A stretch of DNA of 64,000 bases from Paenibacillus sp. NFR01 (GTDB lineage: Bacteria; Bacillota; Bacilli; Paenibacillales; Paenibacillaceae): NCBI RefSeq assembly GCF_900111565.1, contig NZ_FOIK01000005.1, positions 186,001 through 250,000 of the forward strand, in the 5' to 3' direction. The notes below the pieces were generated by a model that saw only the letters and a program-made list of their open reading frames with translations, ran no database searches and had not been told where the DNA came from. The number at the start of each line of letters is the position of its first letter. Position 1 is the first letter of the stretch. Positions 54,881-63,488 of the stretch are shown piece after piece. A program made the translations under genes and the position numbers.

Positions 54881-57154
54881 ATGAATGCAGTGGAGGGCAA
54901 GGTGAAACGGCAGTGGGTGCTGGAAGGTTTGGACTGCGCGAATTGCGCTATGAAGATTGAAAACAAGGTGAAAAAGCTTGATGGCGTGACATCCTGCTCG
55001 GTCAACTTCGCGATGAAGACGATGACGCTGGAGACTGCGGCGGCCGATACCGAGGCGGTTTCGGAGCAGGCGCAAAAGACAGTAACGGCGCTCGAGCCGC
55101 ATGTGAAGCTGCGCGAGGTCGGCGGCCGGGGCACTGCCGCCGCCAAGCTGGCGGGCGGACGTCGGGTTGCCCGCGCCGGCGGGCATGGGCATGATGAAGC
55201 GCATGCCCATGGGGAAGCGCATGCCCATGGCGATGCCCATGGCCACGCGCATGAACACGGCGATGCCCATGCGCACGGGCATGGGCATGAGCACGGTGCC
55301 GGCGGCGAGCGCGGCACGTGGTGGCGGCTCGGCGGCGGCGCGGTGCTGGCCGCCGCGGCGATGCTGCTGCCGCTCGAAGGCGCGGCAGAGCTGGCGCTGT
55401 TCCTGGCCGCCTATCTGGTGGCCGGCGGCGATGTGCTGCTCAGCGCGGTGCGCAATATCGTTCGCGGCCAGGTGTTCGACGAGAACTTCCTGATGGCGCT
55501 GGCGACGCTGGGGGCATTTGCCATCGGCGAATATCCCGAAGGCGTTGCGGTCATGCTCTTCTACCAGGTCGGCGAAGTCTTCCAGGGCCTGGCGGTCGAC
55601 CGCTCCCGCCGCTCCATCTCGGCGCTGATGGATGTCCGGCCGGAATACGCCGTGCTGCAAAGCGGCGACGGGCAGCGCCGGGTGTCGCCGGAGGAGGTCG
55701 GGGTGGGCGATACCATTCTGGTCCGCCCCGGCGAGCGGGTGCCGCTCGACGGCACCGTGCTGACCGGCAGCGCGCTGATGGATACCTCGGCGCTGACCGG
55801 CGAATCGGTTCCGCGTCCGGTGGAACCGGGCGGCCAGGTGCTGAGCGGTTTCATTAACCAGAACGGCGTATTGACCGTGGAAGTGACGAAGACGTTCGGG
55901 GAGTCCGCCGTCTCCAAAATTCTGGAGCTGGTGCAGAACGCCTCCGGCAACAAAGCCAAGACGGAGACGTTCATCACCAAGTTCGCCCGCGTGTACACGC
56001 CCATCGTCGTCCTTGCAGCGCTGCTGCTGGCCGTGCTGCCGCCGCTGCTCTTCAGCGGCGAGACCTTTGGCGACTGGATTTACCGGGCGCTGGTATTCCT
56101 CGTCATCTCTTGCCCTTGTGCCCTGGTCGTTTCCATTCCGCTCGGCTTCTTCGGCGGCATCGGCGCCGCTTCGCGCAGCGGCATTCTGGTGAAGGGCGGC
56201 AATTATCTCGAAGCGCTGAACGACGTGAAGCTGGTCGTGTTCGACAAGACCGGTACGCTCACCAAAGGGAAATTTACGGTGACAGGCATTTATCCGGCGG
56301 AGGCATGGGACCCGCAGGAGCTGCTGCGGATCGCCGCCTATGCGGAAAGCCATTCCGGCCATCCGATTGCCGAATCGATCCGTGCCGCCTACGGCCGGGA
56401 GATCCAGGGCCTGGCTATCGAAAACTACCGGGAAATCTCCGGCCACGGCATTGCGGTATCCATCGACGGCCGGGCGGTGCTGGCCGGCAACGCTAAATTG
56501 ATGGCGAGCGAAGGAATAAATCCACAGCAGCCGGAGCAGCACGGAACGGTTGTTCATATCGCGGTGGACGGCAATTATGCCGGCTACCTGATCATTGCCG
56601 ACGAAGTGAAGGAAGATTCGCGCGAAGCGATTCAGCGCTTGAAGGCGCTGGGCGTCCGCAAGACGGTCATGCTGACCGGCGATACGCCGGAAGTGGCGGA
56701 GGCGGTCGGCAAGCAGCTTGGCGTCGATGAAATCCACGCCGGGTTGCTGCCGCAGCATAAAGTTGAGGCGATCGAGCGGCTGGAGAAGGAAAAAGGGCCC
56801 CGCGAGAAAATCGTCTTCGCCGGAGACGGTATCAACGATACGCCGGTGCTGGCGAGAGCGGATGTAGGTATCGCGATGGGCGGCCTCGGCTCCGACGCGG
56901 CCATCGAGGCGGCGGATATCGTCATCATGACCGACGAGCCGTCCAAAATCGCCGACGCCATCTCGATTGCCGGACGGACGCGCCGCATCGTCTGGCAGAA
57001 TATCCTTTTCGCACTGGCGGTCAAAGCGATTTTTCTGATCCTTGGCGCTTTCGGGATCGCCACGATGTGGGAAGCCGTCTTCTCCGACGTCGGCGTTACC
57101 GTGCTGGCGGTGCTGAACAGCGTGCGCGCGCTGCGTGTGCCGGCGCGAGCCTAA
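54881..57154 (+). CDS. Zn/Cd/Pb-exporting P1B-2 ATPase (ZntA/CadA-like)
   Basis: A 757-residue pump from ATG 54881, which has AAGGGA ten bases ahead; ATG 54872 is too close. One metal-binding domain with GLDCANCAMKIE near residue 20. Then a His-rich tract, residues about 97-140, with some 20 His. Eight membrane helices; the ion site is CPC in ISCPCALVVSIP near 415, the P1B-2 version, with LxCPC-VS typical of Zn/Cd/Pb pumps. Catalytic parts: DTSALTGES, FDKTGTLTKGK near 457, AGDGINDTPVL. Its operator and the upstream ArsR-family gene suggest induction by Zn, Cd or Pb. Confidence 0.93.
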   Translation: MNAVEGKVKRQWVLEGLDCANCAMKIENKVKKLDGVTSCSVNFAMKTMTLETAAADTEAVSEQAQKTVTALEPHVKLREVGGRGTAAAKLAGGRRVARAGGHGHDEAHAHGEAHAHGDAHGHAHEHGDAHAHGHGHEHGAGGERGTWWRLGGGAVLAAAAMLLPLEGAAELALFLAAYLVAGGDVLLSAVRNIVRGQVFDENFLMALATLGAFAIGEYPEGVAVMLFYQVGEVFQGLAVDRSRRSISALMDVRPEYAVLQSGDGQRRVSPEEVGVGDTILVRPGERVPLDGTVLTGSALMDTSALTGESVPRPVEPGGQVLSGFINQNGVLTVEVTKTFGESAVSKILELVQNASGNKAKTETFITKFARVYTPIVVLAALLLAVLPPLLFSGETFGDWIYRALVFLVISCPCALVVSIPLGFFGGIGAASRSGILVKGGNYLEALNDVKLVVFDKTGTLTKGKFTVTGIYPAEAWDPQELLRIAAYAESHSGHPIAESIRAAYGREIQGLAIENYREISGHGIAVSIDGRAVLAGNAKLMASEGINPQQPEQHGTVVHIAVDGNYAGYLIIADEVKEDSREAIQRLKALGVRKTVMLTGDTPEVAEAVGKQLGVDEIHAGLLPQHKVEAIERLEKEKGPREKIVFAGDGINDTPVLARADVGIAMGGLGSDAAIEAADIVIMTDEPSKIADAISIAGRTRRIVWQNILFALAVKAIFLILGAFGIATMWEAVFSDVGVTVLAVLNSVRALRVPARA
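55186..55300 (+). repeat. Repeats encoding the His-rich tract
   Basis: Recurrent CATGCCCAT, GCGCATG and GGGCATG units encode alternating His-Ala/Gly. This could expand or contract. Confidence 0.75.
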
Positions 57155-57173
57155 CCAGCCGGCCCGAACAAAT

Positions 57174-57212
57174 AAACGCCCCGCTTCTCCTTCAGGGAGC
57201 AGCGGGGCGTTT
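57174..57212. terminator. Bidirectional terminator between the Zn/Cd ATPase and ldh
   Basis: AAACGCCCCGCT at 57174-57185 pairs with AGCGGGGCGTTT at 57201-57212, with an inner CTCC/GGAG stem. T-rich on the leftward side. Confidence 0.82.
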
Positions 57213-57218
57213 GGCGTT

Positions 57219-58190
57219 TTAGGCTTCCAGCTTCAGGCTGTCGATGCCCGAGCGGATAATTTGGCAGGACGCGGCGAGCTTCTCGTCTTCTTTCGGACTG
57301 AGGTTCAGCTCGATTAGCTCCTGGATGCCGTCGCTGCTGATAATTGCGGGCACGCCGGTACATACGCCGCTCTGATTGTATTCGCCCTCCAGAATGGCCG
57401 AGACGGCGATGATTTTATGTTCATCGTTGAGAATGGCGCGGGTGATATAGGCCAGCGCGCTGCCGATGCCGAAATGCGTGGAGCCTTTGCGGGTGAAGAT
57501 CTCCCAGCCGGCATCCTTCGTTTTGCGGGCGATGTCATCCAGATCCAGATCGCGGAAGCGTTCGCGGTGCTGCTCCAGAATATGCTTGATCGGCTTGCCG
57601 CCGATGGTGACATGCGACCAGGCCACGAACTGGGATTCGCCATGCTCGCCGAGCGCATAGCCGTTGACGCTGCGGGGATCGATGGAGAACACCTCGGACA
57701 GCAGCGTTTTCAGGCGGGACGAGTCGATGGAGGTTCCGGTGCCGATGACGCGGTGGCGCGGCAGCCCGGACATTTTCCACACCAGGTAAGTTACAATATC
57801 GACAGGGTTGGCGGCTACGACGAATATCCCGTCAAACCCGCCGGCCATAATATCGGCAACGATTTGTCCCGTAATCTCGGCGGCGGCATCCAGCACATCG
57901 AGCCGCGTTTGGCCCGGCTTGGGGTTGGCCCCGGCGGTGAGGATGACCACATCCATGCCCCCGCAGTCCTTGGCGGTTCCGGGATACACCTTGGTCCGTG
58001 TACCGGCAAAATCCATGCAATGTGAGAGGTCAAGGGCTTGGGCCATGGCGCGGTCGAATGTGCGGTCCACCATCATGATTTCGTCGCAGATCGCCTGGTT
58101 GACCATGGCATAGGCGCAGCTGGAGCCGACCATGCCGGACCCGACAATCGCCACTTTTCTCGATTTCGTTTTCACTTCACTTGTCCCCAC
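57219..58190 (-). CDS. ldh: L-lactate dehydrogenase
   Basis: A 323-residue NADH-dependent enzyme that turns pyruvate into L-lactate in fermentation. NAD-binding glycine motif VAIVGSGMVGSSCAY near residue 13. Substrate Arg and Asp in the AGANPKPGQTRLDVLD loop near residue 88; Asp/His catalytic pair in ...GYALGEHGESQFVAWSH near 178 with His in GEHGES. Binding Arg in GTSIDSSRLKTLLS near 155. The start may be GTG 58190 or GTG 58175; GGGG lies before the second. No Rex box was found in the 300 bases upstream. It shares a terminator with the Zn/Cd ATPase gene. Confidence 0.93.
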   Translation of the reverse strand: MGTSEVKTKSRKVAIVGSGMVGSSCAYAMVNQAICDEIMMVDRTFDRAMAQALDLSHCMDFAGTRTKVYPGTAKDCGGMDVVILTAGANPKPGQTRLDVLDAAAEITGQIVADIMAGGFDGIFVVAANPVDIVTYLVWKMSGLPRHRVIGTGTSIDSSRLKTLLSEVFSIDPRSVNGYALGEHGESQFVAWSHVTIGGKPIKHILEQHRERFRDLDLDDIARKTKDAGWEIFTRKGSTHFGIGSALAYITRAILNDEHKIIAVSAILEGEYNQSGVCTGVPAIISSDGIQELIELNLSPKEDEKLAASCQIIRSGIDSLKLEA

Positions 58191-58434
58191 TCTCTTGAAA
58201 ATAATACCCGGCCAGCGGCCTGTATGCCTCTATTTTAACTGATCCAATTGCAAGTTACCTGACATCGGAGGAAAAATGCGCGGCAGTTATGTTTCGTTTT
58301 TGGCCACAAATTACATGGGGCGTCAGAAAGTTCTGGGCGGGCTCATGAAATATTGTATGCGCGGCGCGGGAAAAGGGAATGTATACTGACAAGAAACCGC
58401 GGGCTCCGGTTGCGGACGCCGGTTACAGGTGACG
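58191..58434. other. Region between ldh and ccdC
   Basis: No known gene. The + frame 58276-58389 (37 residues, starts MRGSYVSFLATNYMGRQ) has GGAGG 4 bases before its ATG but no support otherwise. Promoter for ldh must lie here on the minus strand; no clear -35/-10 or Rex box was identified. Confidence 0.35.
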
Positions 58435-58475
58435 CAAAAAAGAGCATCGCTCCGGCACTCTGCCGGGTAATGCTC
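58435..58475 (-). terminator. Terminator of ccdC
   Basis: GAGCAT pairs with ATGCTC around a CCGGCA/TGCCGG stem; reading leftward six T follow. Confidence 0.78.
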
Positions 58476-58486
58476 CTGTCGCCCGT

Positions 58487-58993
58487 TTATGCCCGGGGTT
58501 GCGGAATTTGCGGCGATGGCGGAACCATCAGCGTATAGCGTTTGTACATAAATACCCGCCAATGGAGAATCATGCCAAACGCCAGAATGAAAAACAATCC
58601 GCCCGATTGCGGGATCGACACGTACCGGTTGATGAACTCATGGAGCAGTGTGCGGATCAGCAGCAGGCCCAGCAGAATGAAAGCGAAGCTTTTGGAGCGC
58701 TGCGCGTAAATCTGTCCGTCCCGTTCTTCGAAGATGGTGCTGCGCATCAGCGGATAAGCGAAGATAAACCAGCCGACCAGAAATGCGAGCACCGCCCACC
58801 ACCAGGGAAAACGCACTTCGGGTGCGACGAACATGGCGAAGCCGGTGGACATCCCGAGCGGAGGAATCCAGATTTTCCGGAGCGTGACCGGGCGGGCGCT
58901 GGCTTTCAGGCGGATAAAAATGACCATGAGCGCCATGGCCAGGGCCACCAGCGTGGAGCCCACATGCAGCAGTGAGGGATTAATATTGCCCAT
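58487..58993 (-). CDS. ccdC: CcdC-like membrane protein
   Basis: A 168-residue protein with four or five hydrophobic helices, of the CcdC family linked to cytochrome c biogenesis in Bacillus. Typical stretches are TLRKIWIPPLGMSTGFAMF near residue 40, MRSTIFEERDGQIYAQRSKSF near 85 and LLIRTLLHEFINRYVSI near 113. ATG 58993 is preferred over ATG 59002 because AGAGAGG is ten bases ahead of it. No thioredoxin or CcdA gene lies adjacent. The specific role of CcdC is not settled. Confidence 0.85.
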   Translation of the reverse strand: MGNINPSLLHVGSTLVALAMALMVIFIRLKASARPVTLRKIWIPPLGMSTGFAMFVAPEVRFPWWWAVLAFLVGWFIFAYPLMRSTIFEERDGQIYAQRSKSFAFILLGLLLIRTLLHEFINRYVSIPQSGGLFFILAFGMILHWRVFMYKRYTLMVPPSPQIPQPRA

Positions 58994-59159
58994 GATTCCC
59001 ATTCCTCTCTGTGATAAGTATCACTATTCATTCCATTATAGCAAAAAAAGAAAGCCGCGCACAAAAACACTGCCTGCGGAAAAAAGGGGCTGCTCCTAGT
59101 ATATGCCCGTTTATGTAAGGGTAACCCCGCCATGCTGCGCCGGAGGGGCTGTGCCCATG

Positions 59160-59203
59160 AAAAAGGGCGCTTCCCCTCGGCCTCAAGGCCTCGGGGGCGC
59201 CCC
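59160..59203 (-). terminator. Terminator of the GlsB gene
   Basis: A long GC-rich hairpin (GGGCGC...GCGCCC with CCCCTCGGCC paired to GGCCTCGGGG) ends reading leftward in five T. Confidence 0.8.
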
Positions 59204-59246
59204 ATGAATTGCAACACGCGAGTATTATTCGCAAGCAATCAGCATA

Positions 59247-59507
59247 TTAAGAATGGCTGCGGCCGCCGACCGAGCGCAGAATCAGGCTCACGATGGCAAT
59301 CAGCACAATTGCGCCGATAAGGGACGGGAATACGTAATAGTCGCTAATTCTTGGTCCCCAGCTTCCCAGCAGCACGCCGCCAAGCCAAGATCCGAGAATC
59401 CCCGCGATAATGTTCCCGATGATTCCCCCGGGTATATCTCTGCCCATAATCAGGCCTGCAAGCCATCCAATTACGCCGCCTACAATTAGCATCCATAGAA
59501 ATTCCAT
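59247..59507 (-). CDS. GlsB/YeaQ/YmgE family stress membrane protein
   Basis: An 86-residue protein with three hydrophobic, glycine-rich helices (LIVGGVIGWLAGLIMGRDIP, GGIIGNIIAGILGSWLGGVL, SLIGAIVLIAIVSLILRSVG). It belongs to the transglycosylase-associated (GlsB/YeaQ) family of small stress proteins. ATG at 59507 follows AAGGAG. Upstream on the same strand GTTTAA (59577-59582) and GGTTAA (59558-59563) with 13-base spacing recall a sigma-B promoter (GTTT-N12/14-GGGTAT), but the fit is incomplete. Its biochemical role is unknown. Confidence 0.9.
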   Translation of the reverse strand: MEFLWMLIVGGVIGWLAGLIMGRDIPGGIIGNIIAGILGSWLGGVLLGSWGPRISDYYVFPSLIGAIVLIAIVSLILRSVGGRSHS

Positions 59508-59739
59508 GATTCTTCAGCTCCTTCGTGTTAGGTGTGTGGTGCCTTCGATGGTAACTATTAACCGCCCGCCGCCCGTTTAAACCAGTTGTTAAAATTTGTG
59601 TTTTTCCGTCTGCCGCATTTCAATTAAGGCCGGAAAGGGCCGTTTAGCGGCGGTGGTGTGAAGGGTAAATAATCATGTTATAGTGAACAAGTAGAAGTTC
59701 CGGCATGACCTATCTCAGCTGAAAAAGGAGCAAATTCGC

Positions 59740-60789
59740 ATGAAGCAGCCGAATGAAGTTTTGTTTTACATCGGTACATATAATGTCAAAGAAGAACAGG
59801 CCATTGCGCTTGGCGCGCTCGATCCTGCGACCGGGGAGATGAGGCAACTCGGCGGAACAGGCGGCATTGAAAACCCGTCCTTTCTCGCGCTGAACCGGGC
59901 GGGAAGCGTGCTGTATGCAGTGAGCGAGCAGGAGGAAGGCGAAATTCATACGTTTGCCGTTGAAGCGGGGAGCAAGGTGCTTCATCCGCTCGGCAGCGTC
60001 CATAAAACCGAAGGCAGCGCGCCTTGCTATGTCTCCCTCTCCAAAGAGGAGGATCAGCTGTACATCGCCAACTATATGGGCGGCAACGTGAATCTGTTTC
60101 CCGTACGCGAAGACGGCTCGCTGGGCGAGATGGCTTCGCAGGTGCGGCATGAAGGATCGGGTCCCCGTCAGGACCGCCAGGAAGGGCCGCATCCCCATTC
60201 GGTCATCCCGGGTGACGGCGAGGTAGTACTGGCCTGCGATCTCGGGCTGGATCAGGTCATTATCTATAAGACGGCGGACGGTAAGCTGACCAGGTTGGGC
60301 GAGGCCGTCCTCCCTCCGGGCTCCGGTCCGCGCCATCTGGCCGTGCATGCAAGCGGACAATGGATTTACCTGATCAATGAGCTGAGCAGCATGATCACTG
60401 TTTTTGCCGCTAACCCGGGTGCGGGCGAATTGAGAATCGTGCAGGAAGTAAGCGCGCTGCCGCCGCATTACGCCGCGGGAAGCGATGACACTGCCGCCGA
60501 CATTCATCTCTCTCCGTGCGGACGTTTCCTGTATGCCTCGAACCGCGGCCATGACAGCATTGCCATGTTCACGGTGGATGCCGTGACCGGGCAGCTTGCG
60601 GGCGGGGACTGGGTCAGCTCCGGCGGCCGGACGCCGCGTAATTTTGCCATTATCGGCGGGATGCTGCTGGCGGCCAACCAGAACAGCGACAACATCGTCT
60701 CCTTCCGCATCGACGCGGAGAGCGGCCGGCTGATTCCTACCGGCAATGAGCTGGAGGTCAAGGCTCCGGTATGCCTGGTGGCGCTGTAA
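59740..60789 (+). CDS. pgl: Lactonase family protein, 6-phosphogluconolactonase type
   Basis: A 349-residue seven-bladed beta-propeller of the YkgB/Pgl family, which opens 6-phosphogluconolactone in the pentose phosphate pathway. Repeated blade segments are visible, e.g. FYIGTYNVKEEQAIALGALD near residue 7, YIANYMGGNVNLFPV near 105, GSGPRHLAVHASGQWIYLINE near 190 and FLYASNRGHDSIAMF near 259; HPHSV supplies conserved His residues. ATG at 59740 follows AAAGGAG. It is followed by a bidirectional terminator. Related lactonases with other substrates cannot be ruled out. Confidence 0.86.
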   Translation: MKQPNEVLFYIGTYNVKEEQAIALGALDPATGEMRQLGGTGGIENPSFLALNRAGSVLYAVSEQEEGEIHTFAVEAGSKVLHPLGSVHKTEGSAPCYVSLSKEEDQLYIANYMGGNVNLFPVREDGSLGEMASQVRHEGSGPRQDRQEGPHPHSVIPGDGEVVLACDLGLDQVIIYKTADGKLTRLGEAVLPPGSGPRHLAVHASGQWIYLINELSSMITVFAANPGAGELRIVQEVSALPPHYAAGSDDTAADIHLSPCGRFLYASNRGHDSIAMFTVDAVTGQLAGGDWVSSGGRTPRNFAIIGGMLLAANQNSDNIVSFRIDAESGRLIPTGNELEVKAPVCLVAL

Positions 60790-60806
60790 GGTTACGGCGG
60801 TAAACA

Positions 60807-60853
60807 TCAAAAGGGCTTCTTCTGCCGGTGTACGGCAGAAGAAGCCCTTTTGA
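60807..60853. terminator. Bidirectional terminator between the lactonase and hydrolase genes
   Basis: A 21-bp perfect stem (60807-60827 with 60833-60853) with AAAA/TTTT flanks around a five-base loop. Confidence 0.9.
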
Positions 60854-60869
60854 TGAGGATCTAACCCGA

Positions 60870-63149
60870 TCAGCGGGTATACAACCCGATATCGTCCAGC
60901 ATGATCTTGTCGCCCTGGCCTTGAAGGTAGAACGTCACTTTTACGATATGGCCCGTATCCAATTGCGGCTCTTCGGCCTGAAAACGTGCGAACGGCAAAC
61001 GGTAGGTTTGGTACACCGCTTCCGAAGGATCGCCGTATTTCCCGTCGGCAATCCGTTCTTCCAGCCAAGGATACAGCGTAAACCGGGTACGCGGCAGCGG
61101 CAGAATGTCCACAACCTCGCTCAGGGGCAGGCGGGCCGTGACTTGACGGGTATCCGTCAGCTCCACTTCCACCCCCGGCGACGGCGAGGCCGCGGAGGCT
61201 CCGCTGTCCGCTTTGCGATCGGCGTTACGGTTCGACATGGAGAAGGCCAGGCCCTCGGCTCCTTTCGCCGCCATTCCGGAAGTCACGTCATCCTTGAGCG
61301 TAATGCTGTAAAAAGCATCCGTGCCGGCTGCCGCGCTCCGCGAAAGCACGACGCCGTAATCGGCTTTGCTCTTTGCTTCGCGGTCCTTGGCAACCTCCTC
61401 GGTCCGGATCAGGCCGGAGGCGCTGATGGTGCCGCCGGCCGACGTGTCCGGCTTGCGGTCTTCATCGTACACGGCCAGCGGTATGAAATTCCCGTCCTGA
61501 TACCGGTTATAATAAGCGGTATCCTGCGGCAGCCAAGCGGCTCCGCTGCGGTAATCCCGGAACAGCTGCACGTAATCGCCGCTGCCGTGCAGCGTCGCCT
61601 CCAGGAAGGCCGAAACATAGACCTTGGCGATCTCCCGCTGGTCCGTACCGTCCATTATGCGCGAGCGGTCCAGCAGCAGGCCGACGGGGAAGGACTGGTC
61701 GTACAAACCCCAGTTGGTATTGAACTGGCTGTGGTTGGCATCTTCGATATAAAGGGAGCTCTTGAACGCGCCGGAGCCTAACGTATACGCCGCACGAATA
61801 TACTGGCGGTCGCCGTAGAAATCGTGGACATCGCCGTCGCGCGCGCCCTGGAGCGTTAAATAATTGATGTCGGTAAGCTTGGCCTGCGTATCGTCGATGG
61901 CCTTGTCTGTAGGGGCCAGCGCGATGACGGAACGGATATGGAACTGTTCCAGGGCCGACATCGCTGGATCATCCTTAAACCAGCGACCGGCGTCGGCGGC
62001 CATCGCCACTGCCTGGCCGCCCCGGCTGTGGCCGAGCAGCGCGGTATGGGCATAATCGACTTTTTGATAGAACGGAGTGCCGGCCTGCTCTGCAAATGTC
62101 CCGATCTGCTGCAAATGCTTCAGGATCAACCAGGTGCGCACTTTGAAGTCGTTGTCGGGAATGCCCGACCAGGCTGAATAGTTCAGGAAGTTCTCGTCCA
62201 GCGTTACGGCGATAAATCCCCGGCTGGCGAGCTGTTCGCCAAGATAGGCATAACCTTCCTCGGAGAAGTCCTCCATCATATGATTGCCGTGGACCATCAG
62301 GACGAGCGGAAACGGCCCGTCGCCCTCCGGCATCCAGACCCTTGCGTTCAGCGGCAGCGAGGTGTTGTCGAAGCCCCAGAACAAGGTCTTCAGCTTCGGC
62401 CAATTTTTGATATACGCGGAGGCGTCCACGTTGGACGAGATCAGCTCAGCCCCTTTGCCGTAACCCTCGCGCTGCAGATCTTTGCCGCTGCCGTACGTAA
62501 AGGTACGCCAGGCGTAGCTCCCTGGCTGGCCCGGATTGTCTGCGGCGATCGCCGCCGCAGGAGCGGCGGTGCGCTGGATATCCAGCGCAGCAACTTCAGG
62601 CGCCGCGGGCACCGCCAGCGGCAATAAGACCAATGCCGCCGCAAGCAGGGCGCCGGAAACGAAATGCCTGCGGCGCAGCAGGCCGAGCGCCAGGCCGAAC
62701 AGCGCTCCGAGAACGGCGGCGCCGCCGGCAATTGCGGCTGCCGCATCAAGCTGCACGTCGGCATAATGGAGAATGAATAGCGCAGAACCGAAGGCGCTCA
62801 CGAAAGAGCCCGTGAACAAGCGCGGGATCGGGAGGCCGAATACCGCCAGCAGCACGGCAATCAGGTTGGCTGAGATACCCAGGACAAGCGTCGCTGCTCC
62901 GGCGGATAGTATAATGTCGGCAGCCGTGCCAAGTCCGGTAGGTATGCCCAGCACAGCGGCCGTAAAGGCCAAAACCTGAATGATCCACGGTCCCGCGAAG
63001 GCGGTCCGCCATAAAGCCGTATCATAACGGTAGGTTTGCGTGACACGCCTTGCAATCCCCCCGCCGATCCGCCGAAAGATCCGCTTTCGCCGCGGCTTCG
63101 GCAGAAGCTCCGGCTGCGGCTGAGGAAGCCATTCCAAATCCATCCCCAT
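60870..63149 (-). CDS. Membrane-anchored alpha/beta hydrolase
   Basis: A 759-residue protein. Residues 1-45 are basic and cytoplasmic; five hydrophobic helices lie at about 55-195. The rest, about 200-759, is probably outside the cell and contains an alpha/beta hydrolase domain: LVLMVHGNHMMEDF near residue 286 (oxyanion loop), nucleophile Ser in LLGHSRGGQAVAMA near 363, and the catalytic His in IEDANHSQFNTNWGLYD near 463. This resembles PAF-acetylhydrolase/dienelactone hydrolase-like lipases. The C-terminal 200 residues are beta-rich, perhaps a carbohydrate-binding or sensing domain. ATG at 63149 with AGGGGAG ahead. Substrate unknown. Confidence 0.78.
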   Translation of the reverse strand: MGMDLEWLPQPQPELLPKPRRKRIFRRIGGGIARRVTQTYRYDTALWRTAFAGPWIIQVLAFTAAVLGIPTGLGTAADIILSAGAATLVLGISANLIAVLLAVFGLPIPRLFTGSFVSAFGSALFILHYADVQLDAAAAIAGGAAVLGALFGLALGLLRRRHFVSGALLAAALVLLPLAVPAAPEVAALDIQRTAAPAAAIAADNPGQPGSYAWRTFTYGSGKDLQREGYGKGAELISSNVDASAYIKNWPKLKTLFWGFDNTSLPLNARVWMPEGDGPFPLVLMVHGNHMMEDFSEEGYAYLGEQLASRGFIAVTLDENFLNYSAWSGIPDNDFKVRTWLILKHLQQIGTFAEQAGTPFYQKVDYAHTALLGHSRGGQAVAMAADAGRWFKDDPAMSALEQFHIRSVIALAPTDKAIDDTQAKLTDINYLTLQGARDGDVHDFYGDRQYIRAAYTLGSGAFKSSLYIEDANHSQFNTNWGLYDQSFPVGLLLDRSRIMDGTDQREIAKVYVSAFLEATLHGSGDYVQLFRDYRSGAAWLPQDTAYYNRYQDGNFIPLAVYDEDRKPDTSAGGTISASGLIRTEEVAKDREAKSKADYGVVLSRSAAAGTDAFYSITLKDDVTSGMAAKGAEGLAFSMSNRNADRKADSGASAASPSPGVEVELTDTRQVTARLPLSEVVDILPLPRTRFTLYPWLEERIADGKYGDPSEAVYQTYRLPFARFQAEEPQLDTGHIVKVTFYLQGQGDKIMLDDIGLYTR

Positions 63150-63359
63150 AAGTTGATTTCTCCCCTGACGATTGCACTGATTTTCTATCTCTCAATCTAT
63201 GAATCTGCATTATTAATCTATCATTTTTTGATCTATAAGATGTAGCAATAATATTACTTTGGGGCTGCAATAACAAGTGGGTCTTGAAGGAACCTCCGCC
63301 AACGACTGCTTCTGGGAGCACACATCTTCCTGAATTGCCAGATTCCATTAAAAAAAGGT

Positions 63360-63388
63360 TTGACACCGCGCCGGGCATTCAGTAATAT
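63360..63388 (+). promoter_or_regulatory. Promoter of the sulfate-binding protein gene
   Basis: TTGACA at 63360-63365 and TAATAT at 63383-63388, 17-base spacer. A possible repressor site follows. Confidence 0.8.
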
Positions 63389-63409
63389 ATCGACATAACC
63401 AACTAAGTG

Positions 63410-63439
63410 GGTAGGAATAGTAAAATAATTATTCTTACC
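63410..63439 (+). repeat. Inverted repeat in the sulfate-binding protein leader
   Basis: GGTAGGAATA at 63410-63419 pairs with TATTCTTACC at 63430-63439 (one G-U) and lies just after the expected start of transcription. The segment AGGAATA matches part of the CymR cysteine-repressor consensus (GGAAT). It may be an RNA hairpin or a CymR-like operator. No S-box was seen. Confidence 0.45.
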
Positions 63440-63488
63440 TGATAAGTTATTTATTTTTAATCAAATAAACAGGGGGAGTGGTTGGAAA

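Noticed and set aside
54773..56758. 661-codon frame opposite the Zn/Cd ATPase gene
   Set aside because: It mirrors a well-supported P-type ATPase gene; composition reflects the antisense of the His-rich and GC-rich coding sequence.
58191..58300. Rex box before ldh
   Set aside because: No TTGTGAA...TTCACAA palindrome could be found.
58276..58389. 37-codon frame between ldh and ccdC
   Set aside because: GGAGG is only four bases from the ATG and nothing else supports it; kept as a note in the region entry.
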